A stretch of DNA of 64,000 nucleotides from JAAYTY01 sp964569245 (lineage in GTDB: Bacteria; Fermentibacterota; Fermentibacteria; Fermentibacterales; Fermentibacteraceae): NCBI GenBank assembly GCA_964569245.1, contig CAZMTK010000001.1, positions 186,001 through 250,000 on the forward strand. Reading direction: 5' to 3'. The notes beneath the pieces were generated by a model. That model had not been told where the DNA came from and made no database searches. It saw only the letters and a list, made by a program, of their open reading frames with translations. A program made the translations under genes and the position numbers. This document shows, piece by piece, positions 8,952 to 17,666 of this stretch; position 1 is the first letter of the stretch; every line of letters starts with the position of its first letter.

Positions 8952-10239
8952 GCTTCCATCTGCGGCTGCAGAACTCATGAGATTCCTTGACGCAAGCGCG
9001 ACATCCGCCCACGCAGTCGAGGAGGCGGCCCGGATGCTCGACGGGCTCGGCTTCGAGAGGCTCTTCGAGCGTGAGCGGTGGCTCGGAGCTCCGTCGAGAC
9101 CCTTCTATGTCGCCAGGGGCCTGGGCTCCCTGATCGCCGTGGTGCCGGGGGCTTCCCCGCCGTGGGAGTCGGGCTTCAGGATCGTCGGCGCCCACACTGA
9201 CTACCCCGGCTTCAGGCTGAAGCCCTCTCCGGTCAGGATGAGAGGCTCGAGCGCCATGCTGGGAGTCGAGATATACGGCTCGCCGATAATCGCGACCTGG
9301 TTCGACAGGGACCTCTCCCTCGCGGGAACCGCCTGGTTCGGCGGGCCGGGCGAAGCCCCGGAGCCCCGGCTATGGAGGATGAACCGTCCCGTCTGCAGGA
9401 TCTCGATGCCTGCCATGCACCTCAACAGGGGGGTCAACGACGAGGGCTTCACCTTCAACAAGGAGGAGAACCTCTGCCCGATGCTGGGGCTCTCGGGCGT
9501 GACCGCCGATTCGCTGGCAGAAGCGATCGCCGATGCCTGCTCGGAGCGCCCCGACAGGTTGGCAGGGTTCGCCGGACACGTGGTGGACTGCCAGCCAGCG
9601 GCCGTCGGCGGCCTGGTCGGGGAGATGATATTCTCCGGAAGGATAGACAACCTGGCCATGGCCCACGCCGCGGTGCGCTCCCTTGCCGGACTCCGGAATC
9701 CGGCCTCCACTGCCGTGGCGTGCATCTTCGACAACGAGGAGGTGGGCTCTTCCACGTTTTCCGGAGCAGCTTCGAACTTCCTGGACGCCACGCTCGAGCG
9801 CATCTGCGCCGCCGAGGGTCGGGAGGGCCTCTTCAGGGCGATTCCCAGGAGCGTCATGATCTCCGCCGACGCCGCGCACGCCTTCAATCCGTGCTACGAG
9901 GGCAGATTCGACAGGGAGAACAGACCCCTGCTGAACGCAGGCCCGGTCGTCAAGGTGAACTCGATGCAGAGGTACTCCACCAGCCCGCAGACCTCGGCCT
10001 ACTTCGCCGAGTGCGCGAAGGCCGTTGGAGTGCCGGTCCAGAGCTATGTGAGCAGGAACGACATGCCCTGCGGCAGTACAATCGGCCCGATCATCTCCAG
10101 CAGGCTGGGGATCGCCACGGTCGACGCCGGCGATCCCACCCTCTCCATGCACTCGGTACGCGAAGCCGCTGGCGTGGAGGATCACGGAATGATGATCTCG
10201 GTCCTCGCGGCGCACATGGAGGGCCGCATACCCTTCTAG
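8944..10239 (+). CDS. M18 family aspartyl-type aminopeptidase
   Basis: A 431-residue cytosolic zinc aminopeptidase that removes N-terminal, usually acidic, residues from peptides. Family motifs are all present in order: GAHTDYPGFRLKP (first His ligand), GRIDNLAMA (bridging Asp), FDNEEVGSST (catalytic and ligand Glu), SADAAHAFNP and MHSVREAAG (last His ligand). The length matches the family. The ATG at 8944 lies inside the end of the activase gene and has AAGGAG at a good distance, so the two genes are translationally linked. A more upstream in-frame ATG (8902) is rejected for lack of an SD. The gene ends facing the ABC permease gene. Confidence 0.9.
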   Translation: MRELPSAAAELMRFLDASATSAHAVEEAARMLDGLGFERLFERERWLGAPSRPFYVARGLGSLIAVVPGASPPWESGFRIVGAHTDYPGFRLKPSPVRMRGSSAMLGVEIYGSPIIATWFDRDLSLAGTAWFGGPGEAPEPRLWRMNRPVCRISMPAMHLNRGVNDEGFTFNKEENLCPMLGLSGVTADSLAEAIADACSERPDRLAGFAGHVVDCQPAAVGGLVGEMIFSGRIDNLAMAHAAVRSLAGLRNPASTAVACIFDNEEVGSSTFSGAASNFLDATLERICAAEGREGLFRAIPRSVMISADAAHAFNPCYEGRFDRENRPLLNAGPVVKVNSMQRYSTSPQTSAYFAECAKAVGVPVQSYVSRNDMPCGSTIGPIISSRLGIATVDAGDPTLSMHSVREAAGVEDHGMMISVLAAHMEGRIPF

Positions 10240-10307
10240 ACAGGGATCTCCTCCGCGGGATTCCGCAGGCGGGGAGGCGCATCGAGCACCTGCCGGGAGG
10301 ATGCTCC
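10240..10307. other. Convergent intergenic spacer with weak hairpins
   Basis: A 68-nt spacer between two converging genes. It can form CCTCCGC/GCGGGGAGG (with a bulge) and GAGCA/TGCTC hairpins but has no T-tract on either strand, so it is at best a weak bidirectional terminator. Confidence 0.3.
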
Positions 10308-11147
10308 CTATCTGAGATCCATGCCTGAGAAGCGCCGGGATGCGAGCACGGTGAAGAGCACCGCCGCCAGCGCGGCCCAGGCTATCTGCCAGAGGGGGGC
10401 GGACGCGGTCGCGCCGGTGAAGGCCATCATATCCTCGAGGGTTGCGCCCGCCGGAAGCAGCCCGTACACCATGGTCCTGAACGCCTGGTCGGCTGGATAG
10501 ACAACCGCGCTGACTCCGCCTGCGGTGACGATCGCCCTGGCCACGGGCTCCTCGGGCACCGCCCGAGCCACCTGGACGAGACCCCCGAGAAAGGTCGAGA
10601 TGCCCCATGCGCTGAAGCAGATGATGATGGCCACCATGCGGTGAACGAGCAGGGACATGAGCGTGATAGAGGACCAGAGGACCGCGTGCCAGAGGAGGAA
10701 GGCGCCGAGAGCCGACGGAACGGACGTCTCCGCGTACGGCAGGCAGGCGTGGGTGATTCCGACGATCCCCCCGAAGAGGAACAGCGATACCGAGAGGCAG
10801 GCCGCGAGACTGGACAGCCCGAAGCCTGTGAAGATCTCGGTCCGTGACACCGGAAGGGCGGCCCAGTACGCGGCGCGGCCCGACTGGATCTCGTCCGGCA
10901 GCACCGAACTCCCGAGGATGAACGCAAATGCCGAGGCCAGCGTCGCAGCTCCGGGCAGGGTCATGAAGAGGGCGCCCAGAGCCATGTCGGCAGCCTGCAT
11001 GCCTGCTCCGCTCTGTTTCGACATCTGGCTGCACACCAGCCAGTACAGTGCGAGGAACCCCGCGGAGACGACGAATGCGGACAGCACGAGCTTCCTGCGC
11101 AGAAGATGCGCCGTGCTCACGGAGAAGAGCGAAGGAAGGTTCCTCAT
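10308..11147 (-). CDS. ABC transporter permease, ABC-2 type
   Basis: A 279-residue integral membrane protein with about six hydrophobic segments, for example residues 18-36, 50-70, 90-125, 135-165, 170-195 and 248-272. It begins MRNLPSLFSVSTAHLLRRKL, a cytoplasmic N-terminus typical of ABC-2 permeases, and the loop after the second helix has LPDEIQSGRAAYWAALPVSR, a common feature of this family. The ATG at 11147 overlaps the stop of the ATPase gene as ATGA, so the two make one transporter. Export of a lipid, drug or peptide, or a role in envelope assembly, is possible; the substrate cannot be inferred. Confidence 0.82.
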   Translation of the reverse strand: MRNLPSLFSVSTAHLLRRKLVLSAFVVSAGFLALYWLVCSQMSKQSGAGMQAADMALGALFMTLPGAATLASAFAFILGSSVLPDEIQSGRAAYWAALPVSRTEIFTGFGLSSLAACLSVSLFLFGGIVGITHACLPYAETSVPSALGAFLLWHAVLWSSITLMSLLVHRMVAIIICFSAWGISTFLGGLVQVARAVPEEPVARAIVTAGGVSAVVYPADQAFRTMVYGLLPAGATLEDMMAFTGATASAPLWQIAWAALAAVLFTVLASRRFSGMDLR

Positions 11148-12058
11148 CCGGGCCCTCCTCCTTCGTCGTGCAAGAGCCTGAGGAAGAGCTCCTCGAGGTT
11201 CTCCCTGGCGAGCTCTATCAGCGTGAAGGGGATGCCCGAGCCCGCCACCTCGGCCGTCAGTGCGGCGAAGGAGCGGCCCTCGGGAAGCGGAACGGTGACG
11301 ACCGGCCCGGCGGCAGCCGCCTCGTAGCCTGAGCTTGTCAGTCGCTCCGCCAGCGCTTCCGCCATGGAGGACTCTATCCTCGCCGACCCCTTGTAGCGCA
11401 TGAGGGCGTCGAGGCTCCCGGAGGCGACCACCCGGCCCTTCGAGAGGAATGCGGCCATCGAGCACACCGCCTCGACCTCGCCGAGGAGATGGGAATTGAT
11501 GACGATCGTGGTCCCCGAGTCCGCCATCTCTCTCAGAAGCTCCCGCACCAGCATCCTGCCTTCGGGATCGAGGCCGTTGGAGGGCTCGTCGAGAAACAGC
11601 ATCGACGGGCGGCCTGCTGTCGCTATCGCCAGAGCCGCACGCCTTGTCTGCCCGTGCGACATCCTGCCGAAGGGTCTGTTGAGGAGGTCTGTGCAACCGA
11701 GCTGGCCGGCTCTCGAAAGCAGGTCCTCGTGCGTGGACTCACGCCTGATCCTCTCGATCTGAGCATGCATGAACGCAGGTGTGGCCCAGGATCCGAACCT
11801 GACGGTCTCCGGGAAGTATCGCACGCCCTTCCTGGAAGCCGGCCTGGCATGCTCTACGCCTTCGATGAGCGCCCGGCCGGAGTCGGCGGAGACGAGCCCC
11901 AGGACGGCCTTCATGAAGGTGGTCTTCCCCGCCCCGTTGCTGCCGAGCAGCGCGAAGATCGTTCCGCGGGGAACTCTCAGATCGAGGGGATGCAGCGCCT
12001 GGAGCCTTCCGTAGCGCTTGGAGATGCCGCATACCTCGAGAGCGGGGGGAGCTTGCAC
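11144..12058 (-). CDS. ABC transporter ATP-binding protein
   Basis: A 304-residue ABC ATPase partner of the adjacent permease. Walker A is GSNGAGKTT (about 38-46), the signature is MSHGQTRRAALA in place of the canonical LSGGQ, Walker B is MLFLDEPSNGLD, and the switch histidine is in NSHLLGEVE. After the nucleotide-binding domain there is an about 80-residue C-terminal extension, as in CcmA/NatA-like exporters. Translation starts at a GTG (12058) with AGGAGG about 11 nt upstream. The gene diverges from the flippase-like gene across 79 nt. Confidence 0.88.
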   Translation of the reverse strand: MQAPPALEVCGISKRYGRLQALHPLDLRVPRGTIFALLGSNGAGKTTFMKAVLGLVSADSGRALIEGVEHARPASRKGVRYFPETVRFGSWATPAFMHAQIERIRRESTHEDLLSRAGQLGCTDLLNRPFGRMSHGQTRRAALAIATAGRPSMLFLDEPSNGLDPEGRMLVRELLREMADSGTTIVINSHLLGEVEAVCSMAAFLSKGRVVASGSLDALMRYKGSARIESSMAEALAERLTSSGYEAAAAGPVVTVPLPEGRSFAALTAEVAGSGIPFTLIELARENLEELFLRLLHDEGGGPG

Positions 12059-12137
12059 GGGAGCGCCCGCCTCCTATCTTACAGCTTCCGAATCGGGCGC
12101 CCTCGGGCACCCGGGAAAGGACAACTATCTGAGACGC

Positions 12138-13106
12138 ATGCCCGGGCTCGCAAGGGTCGCACTGGCGGTAGCGGCCGGCATCGCTGCGACATGGCTCATG
12201 CTCGGCGCCGACACGCGCACCGCCTCGTCTCGAATCTCGTCGATCGCGCGGGAGATCTCCGGCGCCTCGCCCGCGCTCGTCGCCGCGGCCGGCGTCCTCT
12301 ATTCGGCGAGCCTCCTCGTCAGGGCGTGGAGGATGAGAGCCCTGGCGTTCCGCTCGAGCGCCCCCACCGGGACGGTCCTGCCTGTCATCGTCGTCCATGC
12401 AGGGCTGGGCCACATGCTCCCGGTCAGGCTGTCCGACGTCGCCCTGGTGGGGCTCTTGAAGACTTCCGCCGGCATTCCTGCCGGGCACGGCGCCGCAGCG
12501 GTCATAATGGCGAAGCTGCTCGACCTCTGCTCCATGGGGCTGCTGGTCTTCGTAGCCGTCGCCGGAGGGCTGGGCGGCGCGCCTGTCGCAGTCTCACTCG
12601 CTCTCCTCGTGCTCGGAGCTGCCGGTCTCGCGCTGCTTCCCGCGGCACTGGGCGCCCTGCAGAAGCCGGTCGAGCGTCTCGCTGGCGGAGGGGGCCGGAT
12701 CGAGGGCTTCCTCTCCGGCCTGAGGGACGCGAGCGGGCTGTGGCGCCACAGCCGGAGCCGCTTTCTGGGCGCCGCCCTCCTTTCCATGACGGCATGGGCG
12801 CTCAAGCTGGCGATGTTCGCTCTGCTGGCCCGTTCGGTGGGGCTCTTCGACGTTCCGGTGTGGCAGGCCTTCGTGGCCGGAGCGCTGACCGATCTTGTCA
12901 TGGCCGTTCCGGTACACGGCATATTCAGCCTCGGCACGGCCGAGGCCGGCTGGGCCGCGGGATTCGCCCTGGCGGGCGTCACGGGCGAAAGGGTGATAGT
13001 CGCCGGCTTCGGCGTGCATCTCATATGGATGGCCATGGCCGTCCTGCTTATGCTGGTGTGCCTGCCGTTCGCAGGAAGACGCGCCGGCCGGATCGAAGGG
13101 GAGTGA
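12138..13106 (+). CDS. Flippase-like integral membrane protein (lysylphosphatidylglycerol synthase TM type)
   Basis: A 322-residue polytopic protein with about eight hydrophobic segments. It matches the plan of the LPG-synthase transmembrane/flippase-like family: paired arginines in RAWRMRALAF after the second helix, HMLPVRLSDVALVGLLK, and a late helix with GTAEAGWAAGFAL. Members move or modify lipid-linked substrates or co-occur with surface-glycan enzymes. The ATG at 12138 is chosen because the first helix follows directly. The preceding bases (CTATCTGAGACGC) show no good SD, so the start is less certain. It overlaps the FAD oxidoreductase gene as GTGA, which argues for one pathway. Confidence 0.7.
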   Translation: MPGLARVALAVAAGIAATWLMLGADTRTASSRISSIAREISGASPALVAAAGVLYSASLLVRAWRMRALAFRSSAPTGTVLPVIVVHAGLGHMLPVRLSDVALVGLLKTSAGIPAGHGAAAVIMAKLLDLCSMGLLVFVAVAGGLGGAPVAVSLALLVLGAAGLALLPAALGALQKPVERLAGGGGRIEGFLSGLRDASGLWRHSRSRFLGAALLSMTAWALKLAMFALLARSVGLFDVPVWQAFVAGALTDLVMAVPVHGIFSLGTAEAGWAAGFALAGVTGERVIVAGFGVHLIWMAMAVLLMLVCLPFAGRRAGRIEGE

Positions 13107-14452
13107 CCGGGCTGAAACCCGACGTGATAGTAGGCGCCGGCGTCGCCGGGCTCACTCTGGCCGACCGGCTGGCCGCATCCGGCGGAAGGGTGCTCGTCCT
13201 CGAGAGGGAGAACTCCCCGGGCGGCCTCGCGCGATCCTTCCAGATCGACGGATTCATCTTCGACATCGGTCCGCACAGGTTCCACACCTCCGACAGCGCC
13301 GTCGAGGGCTTCGTACTGGATGTCCTGGCCGGCTCGTACGAAGTCATTCCCAGGGCGAGCAGCGTCTATCTGGGAGGCAGATACCATTCATGGCCGCTCT
13401 CGCTCCCGGGACTGGCCAAGCTGCCCCCGGGCATGCTGATCGGGAGCATCCCCGACCTGCTTTTCAGGAGGAGGCGCGGGGACGCGACCTCGTTCGCCGA
13501 CCACATCGTCTCGAGATACGGCAGGAACCTGTTCTCCTTCTTCTTCGAGGGCTATACCTCCAAGTTCACGGGCCTGCCCGCCGCAAGCCTCCATGTCGAC
13601 TGGGCCGCGGCCGGGGTGGACAGGGCGGTGATCGACAGGCGCGTAAAGGCGGACAGCCTGAACGCCCTGCTCAGAGGCATGCTGTTCCCGAGGCCGGTCT
13701 CCACGACCTTCATCTATCCTTCCAGAGGCGGAATAGCCGATTTCTCGCACAGGCTGGTGAAACGGGTGGAAGCGGCGGGCGGGACGGTGAGGACTGCCGC
13801 CGAAGTGGACGGTCTTCTGCTGGAGGGAGCCCGGATGGCGGGCGTCCGTCTCTCCACCGGCGAGGAAATAGAGGCGGAGCGCGTGTACTGGTCGGCTCCG
13901 ATCACCAGGCTCTCGCCCGGCAGCGGGCTGTCATTCATCAACACCATCCTGGTGTGCGTCGCGCTGAGGAGGCCGGCTGCTGGCGACTATCAGTGGTGCT
14001 ACTTCGGGGAACAGGACATCTCCTTCAGCCGCACCTCGATACCTGCCAGATTCTCCGCCTCGACCGTTCCCGCTGGTGCGGGGAGCATAATCGCCGAGAT
14101 CACCTGTTCGAACCTAGACGATGAGTGGAGCGAACCGGAGTCCCTGGTGCCCCGGGTGCTGGAGGATCTCGAGAGGGTGGGGGCCGCCAGACAAGGCGAC
14201 GTGCTGTTCACCAGGGCTCTCAGAGTCCCGGAGAGCTATCCCCTCTACACTCTCGACTACAGGGAGCGGCTCGACAGCATCGTCCTGCCCGACGGAGTGA
14301 TACCCATAGGGAGATGCGGCACCTTCTGGTACAACAACATGGACCATTCGATCTCCCAGGCTCTTGCGAGGGCCGGGGGGCGCGACGTGCCGAGGGAGTT
14401 CTGGGCCGTCCGGAGAAGTGATTTCCGGCCGCCTCCTCATCCCGCCCATTGA
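13103..14452 (+). CDS. FAD-dependent oxidoreductase, protoporphyrinogen oxidase / UDP-galactopyranose mutase-like
   Basis: A 449-residue flavoprotein. The dinucleotide-binding motif VIVGAGVAGL (residues 6-15) is followed by the second half VLVLERENSPGGLARSF and then GFIFDIGPHRFHT. This order is typical of the amine-oxidase/UGM-like group that binds FAD tightly. The C-terminal GRCGTFWYNNMDHSISQAL is the FAD-contact stretch. The GTG start (13103) overlaps the stop of the flippase-like gene. With that partner, a role in modifying a sugar or polyprenyl-linked intermediate is more likely than heme synthesis, but substrate assignment is inference. Confidence 0.78.
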   Translation: MTGLKPDVIVGAGVAGLTLADRLAASGGRVLVLERENSPGGLARSFQIDGFIFDIGPHRFHTSDSAVEGFVLDVLAGSYEVIPRASSVYLGGRYHSWPLSLPGLAKLPPGMLIGSIPDLLFRRRRGDATSFADHIVSRYGRNLFSFFFEGYTSKFTGLPAASLHVDWAAAGVDRAVIDRRVKADSLNALLRGMLFPRPVSTTFIYPSRGGIADFSHRLVKRVEAAGGTVRTAAEVDGLLLEGARMAGVRLSTGEEIEAERVYWSAPITRLSPGSGLSFINTILVCVALRRPAAGDYQWCYFGEQDISFSRTSIPARFSASTVPAGAGSIIAEITCSNLDDEWSEPESLVPRVLEDLERVGAARQGDVLFTRALRVPESYPLYTLDYRERLDSIVLPDGVIPIGRCGTFWYNNMDHSISQALARAGGRDVPREFWAVRRSDFRPPPHPAH

Positions 14453-14461
14453 CCGCCGTGA

Positions 14462-14612
14462 CATCCTGAACGATTTTCCCGCCCGTGCGGGCGCAGGAAG
14501 GCGGTGCGAATCCGCCGCGGTGGCGCCACTGTGACCGGGGACCGAACCCGACGGCCACTGTCCGCGAAGGGCGGGAAGGCGGGCTAGGGAGGATCCGGGA
14601 GTCAGGATACTG
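14462..14612 (+). ncRNA. Cobalamin riboswitch aptamer
   Basis: The conserved cobalamin-riboswitch core is legible. A hairpin GCGG-TGCGAAT-CCGC lies at 14501-14515, followed by CGCCACTGTGACC (from 14524), GCCACTG (14554-14560), GGGAAGGC (14573-14580) and the B12 box GTCAGGATAC (14601-14610). ATCCTGA (14463-14469) is complementary to TCAGGAT (14602-14608) and could close the outer stem. The element precedes a BtuB-like receptor gene, the expected target: adenosylcobalamin binding should lower expression when the vitamin is plentiful. Confidence 0.9.
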
Positions 14613-14648
14613 CGCCGCGTGAAGTGGGGGATCGTCCTCTCCGCTCAA

Positions 14649-14703
14649 GGGAGGACCTCCGCGCCGCCTCCGTGCCCGCAGAACGGAGGCTCCGCTGTCG
14701 CTG
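14649..14703 (+). promoter_or_regulatory. Riboswitch expression platform: SD-sequestering hairpin
   Basis: GCCTCCG (14666-14672) pairs perfectly with CGGAGGC (14684-14690), which contains the SD GGAGG (14685-14689) of the receptor gene. Upstream, GGGAGG (14649-14654) can compete for CCTCC, either at 14656-14660 or at 14667-14671. The two alternative pairings form a switch acting on ribosome access rather than on termination, since no T-tract follows. Confidence 0.65.
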
Positions 14704-16656
14704 CACAGTGAAATACTGCTCGCCCTCCTCTCCTCGTGGCTGAGAATCCTCGATCCCTCGGGCTCCCCCGTTGAGGGTGCGCTCGCCGTCGCCCGGCCCT
14801 CGGGCGTCACGGCCTTCTCCGGCGAGGACGGCATGCTCGAGATCGAGAGCTCGGGCTCCGACACCGTCATGCTCAGCGCTCCAGGGTACCTGCCCTGGGA
14901 GGGCGCCCCGGGAGACGCCGAGACGGTCATCCTGGAGAGGGATTCAGTGCGCTCGCCCGTGGTGATCACGGTGACCGCCGAGGCTCCGGGCGCGCCTGCG
15001 GCTGGGCCGTCCTCCACAAGGCTGGAGGGACGCGACCTGGACGTGCTGTCGGCTCTCGGCGCACCAGCGCTGCAGGCCAGAGTGGCGTCCCTTGCCGTCA
15101 GGGAGTACGGGGGGGCCGTGCCCGTCCTCTCGATGTCCATAAGGGGATCGGAGGCTTCCCAGGTCGGCTGGCTCGCGGGAAGGCACAGCATCCAGAGCCC
15201 GATGGACGGCCTGCCCTCCTCCTTCCCCGATCCCGCTCTGTTCGCCTCCATGACGTTCGACAGGGGCGGAACCTCCGCCATGGCCGGCGGCGGGATGTCG
15301 GGCGCAGCAGTGCTCGAGCCCGCCGGTCCCTCGTCTCCGGCCCGGTTCGAAGCCGGGATGGATTCCAGGGGAGGGGGCAGGCTGCTCTCCAGGTTCTCGC
15401 CGGGCGGCCTTCTGGGCCTCGCAGCCTCGCTCAGGAGGACTGTAGGAGCCGGAGGGTCGGAGGGGAGGACGGGTGCACTGCTCGCGACGGCCGGGGGACG
15501 TGCGGTGAAGGCGGGGCTGCTCGTTTCGTCGGGCGCCGGTGAGATAGAGGGGCCCGACTGGAGCACGCCGGCGACAGGCAGGAGGGGCTTCGGTTCGATC
15601 GACATCTGGGGGGAGGCCCGCGCGTCCGGCTTCGATGTCGCAGCGGGCATCGGAAACTCGGTGATGACCTATTCCTCCCTCACGCCTCTTCCTGCAGACG
15701 ACCGGCACGCCTCCGGCGTCGCCGACTTCTCCATCGAGAGGGCGTTCTGCGCCGGGCCTGCCGCCTGCTCGGCAGGCGCCGATCTGGCCTGGGACAGGGT
15801 CGCGAGCACCGCTTCCGGCTCTCACGACAGGCTGCGAACCGGTCTGTCGGTCGGGGCCTCGCTCGCTTCCGCCGGAATGTCGTTCAACGCGGCGGCGCGT
15901 GTCGAGCTGCAGCCTGGCGGCCGGGCCATGGCCGGAGCGAGGCTGGGAGCGGAGCTTCCCCTGCTGGACGATTCCGTCCTGACTGCCTCGCTGACTGCGG
16001 CGAGAGGCTTCCGCAGACCGACCTTCAACGATCTCTACTGGCCCGAGGACGCCTTCGCCGAAGGCAATCCCGGCCTCGTCCCCGAGACCTGCCGGGAGGT
16101 CGAGGCGGCCCTGTCCTCGAGTCTCTGCGGCTCTCTCGCACTGGAGCTCGCCGGATGGCTGGCACGGGACGCAGACGCCATCTCCTGGCAGCCGTGCCCG
16201 GACGGCAGGTGGAGGCCGTGCAACACGACCTTCGTGAATCGGAGAGGGCTCGAGGCCTCCGCGGCTGTGCGGACGGGGCTGCTGGAGATGGTCGGGGCCA
16301 TCAGCCTGATGGAGGCCGAGGACGCAACGCCAGGATCGGTGAACGCGGGACGCAGGCTTCCGTACAGGCCTGGCCTCACGGCGGGCTTCTCGGCCGCGAT
16401 GGACGCCGGAGATCTGGACTTCGCAGCCGCCGCCGGCTGGACCGGGCGGAGATACACGAACGCTGCAAACACCTCCTGGCTCGACCCTAGGCTGCTGGTC
16501 GACATGGCGGCGGACTGGGATCCGGGCTGGGCCGGCGGCTGGGGCGCCGGTGTGCGGGCATCCAACCTGCTGGACATCGAATACGAGGAGAGCTACGGCT
16601 ATCCTGGGAGATCGAGGACCATCGGCATCGAGATCCACTGGAAGGAGGAGTCGTGA
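14695..16656 (+). CDS. btuB: TonB-dependent outer-membrane receptor, BtuB-like (cobalamin uptake)
   Basis: About 653 residues. After a short hydrophobic start (EILLALLSSWL) comes a carboxypeptidase-regulatory-like beta domain: LRILDPSGSPVEGA to APGYLPWEG, about residues 16-65. Next is a TonB-box-like VVITVTAEA. Then comes a plug domain with SIRGSEASQVGWLAGRHSIQ, the RG-x-V-LAG/DG motif of TonB receptors. The rest is a beta-barrel of repeated amphipathic strands ending in a strand-like IGIEIHWKEES. The riboswitch directly upstream points to corrinoids as substrate. No ATG, GTG or TTG fits before 14833, and starting there would cut the regulatory-like domain. GGAGG at 14685-14689 favours CTG at 14695, or less likely CTG at 14701. 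Confidence 0.8.
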   Translation: MSLHSEILLALLSSWLRILDPSGSPVEGALAVARPSGVTAFSGEDGMLEIESSGSDTVMLSAPGYLPWEGAPGDAETVILERDSVRSPVVITVTAEAPGAPAAGPSSTRLEGRDLDVLSALGAPALQARVASLAVREYGGAVPVLSMSIRGSEASQVGWLAGRHSIQSPMDGLPSSFPDPALFASMTFDRGGTSAMAGGGMSGAAVLEPAGPSSPARFEAGMDSRGGGRLLSRFSPGGLLGLAASLRRTVGAGGSEGRTGALLATAGGRAVKAGLLVSSGAGEIEGPDWSTPATGRRGFGSIDIWGEARASGFDVAAGIGNSVMTYSSLTPLPADDRHASGVADFSIERAFCAGPAACSAGADLAWDRVASTASGSHDRLRTGLSVGASLASAGMSFNAAARVELQPGGRAMAGARLGAELPLLDDSVLTASLTAARGFRRPTFNDLYWPEDAFAEGNPGLVPETCREVEAALSSSLCGSLALELAGWLARDADAISWQPCPDGRWRPCNTTFVNRRGLEASAAVRTGLLEMVGAISLMEAEDATPGSVNAGRRLPYRPGLTAGFSAAMDAGDLDFAAAAGWTGRRYTNAANTSWLDPRLLVDMAADWDPGWAGGWGAGVRASNLLDIEYEESYGYPGRSRTIGIEIHWKEES

Positions 16657-17636
16657 TTCGATCCGGACTTCATGCAGCTCTGTCCGTCCTGCTCGCCATG
16701 GCCTTCGCCTGCAGCGACGGACCCTCCGGGCCTGGGACGCCCGGCGAAGGCGATGCCGTCGCCTGGTTCGACGGGCTCGGTTTCACCGTGGACCTCTACT
16801 TTCCGTCCGACGGCACCCTGATCCTCGGCGCGTTCGTCACCGGAGAGGTGCCCAACGACATCCTGGCTCTCGGTGACGGCATGTTCCTCACCGTCAATTC
16901 CTCCCCGTCGAGCATCACGGTGTTCGACATCGAGGGGGAGGGGGCCGCAGCCACGGTCGATCTGCCTCCGGGCTCCAATCCATGGGCCGCCTGCGCCTCC
17001 CAGGAGGAGGTCTTCGTCAGCCTCCTGACGACTGGACAGGTGGCGGTCGTGGACAGGAGTTCGTGGGAGGTGCTCCGCTACATGGATGCCGGGTCGAACC
17101 CCAGCGGCATTGCGCTGGCGGCGGGAAGGCTGCTCGTGAGCCACTCCAACTGGCCGGAGCCGGGGTGCGGCGGCGTCACGATCCTCGATCCGGCGAGCGG
17201 CGACTCCCTCGGCTTCGTGGACACGCCCGAGAACACCTACTGGCTGCGGTACATGCCTTCCACCGGGATGGTCCACGCCGCGTCCAGCACCTACAAGGAC
17301 GACGGAGCCATATCGGTCATCGACCCGGTCTCCGGGGAAGTCGAGGCACTCGTCCCGACCGGGGGTTCTCCAGTGCTTGGCGGCGAGACGGTAGCCGGCT
17401 TCGCCGCAGGCGACGGATTCTCCTCCGGAGGGCTCTACATCTACCAGGAGGACGGCTCTCTGGCGGAGTACGACACCGGGCACTGCGTGAACGGCCTCGT
17501 GGCGCTCGGGGACACGCTCCTCCTCACGTGCTTCCCCGAGGACGCGGTGTATCTCTGGTCGCTCTCCGCAGCAGGGCCCGAAGGTTCGCTCCAGTCTGGC
17601 GACGGACCCCAGGGGATGGCGATAATCGCACGCTAG
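16653..17636 (+). CDS. Beta-propeller lipoprotein, candidate BtuG-like corrinoid-binding protein
   Basis: A 327-residue lipoprotein with the lipobox cysteine at residue 20 (MAFACSDG). The mature part is a run of about seven YVTN/YncE-like blade repeats with the pattern value-display-VVDRSSWEVLRYMDAGSNPSGIAL, then TILDPASGDSLGF and SVIDPVSGEVEAL. In Bacteroides, BtuG is a surface seven-bladed propeller lipoprotein that caps BtuB and binds cobalamin very tightly. The GTGA overlap with the receptor gene, the SD GGAGG and the shared riboswitch make the same partnership likely here. The function is inferred from fold and context; no ligand residues can be named. Confidence 0.7.
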   Translation: MIRSGLHAALSVLLAMAFACSDGPSGPGTPGEGDAVAWFDGLGFTVDLYFPSDGTLILGAFVTGEVPNDILALGDGMFLTVNSSPSSITVFDIEGEGAAATVDLPPGSNPWAACASQEEVFVSLLTTGQVAVVDRSSWEVLRYMDAGSNPSGIALAAGRLLVSHSNWPEPGCGGVTILDPASGDSLGFVDTPENTYWLRYMPSTGMVHAASSTYKDDGAISVIDPVSGEVEALVPTGGSPVLGGETVAGFAAGDGFSSGGLYIYQEDGSLAEYDTGHCVNGLVALGDTLLLTCFPEDAVYLWSLSAAGPEGSLQSGDGPQGMAIIAR

Positions 17637-17666
17637 GTCTTCGGATCACCCGGCGATGGAGGCGCG

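Noticed and set aside
5778..8978. Long open frame on the minus strand opposite the activase gene
   Set aside because: It is a high-GC antisense shadow with no recognisable motif, whereas the plus strand has full family motifs.
14449..14477. TTGACC-N17-GATTTT as promoter of the btuB riboswitch
   Set aside because: The -10 would lie inside the riboswitch 5' strand (ATCCTGA at 14463-14469 pairs with the B12 box region), so the aptamer would not be fully transcribed. The promoter is probably further upstream.
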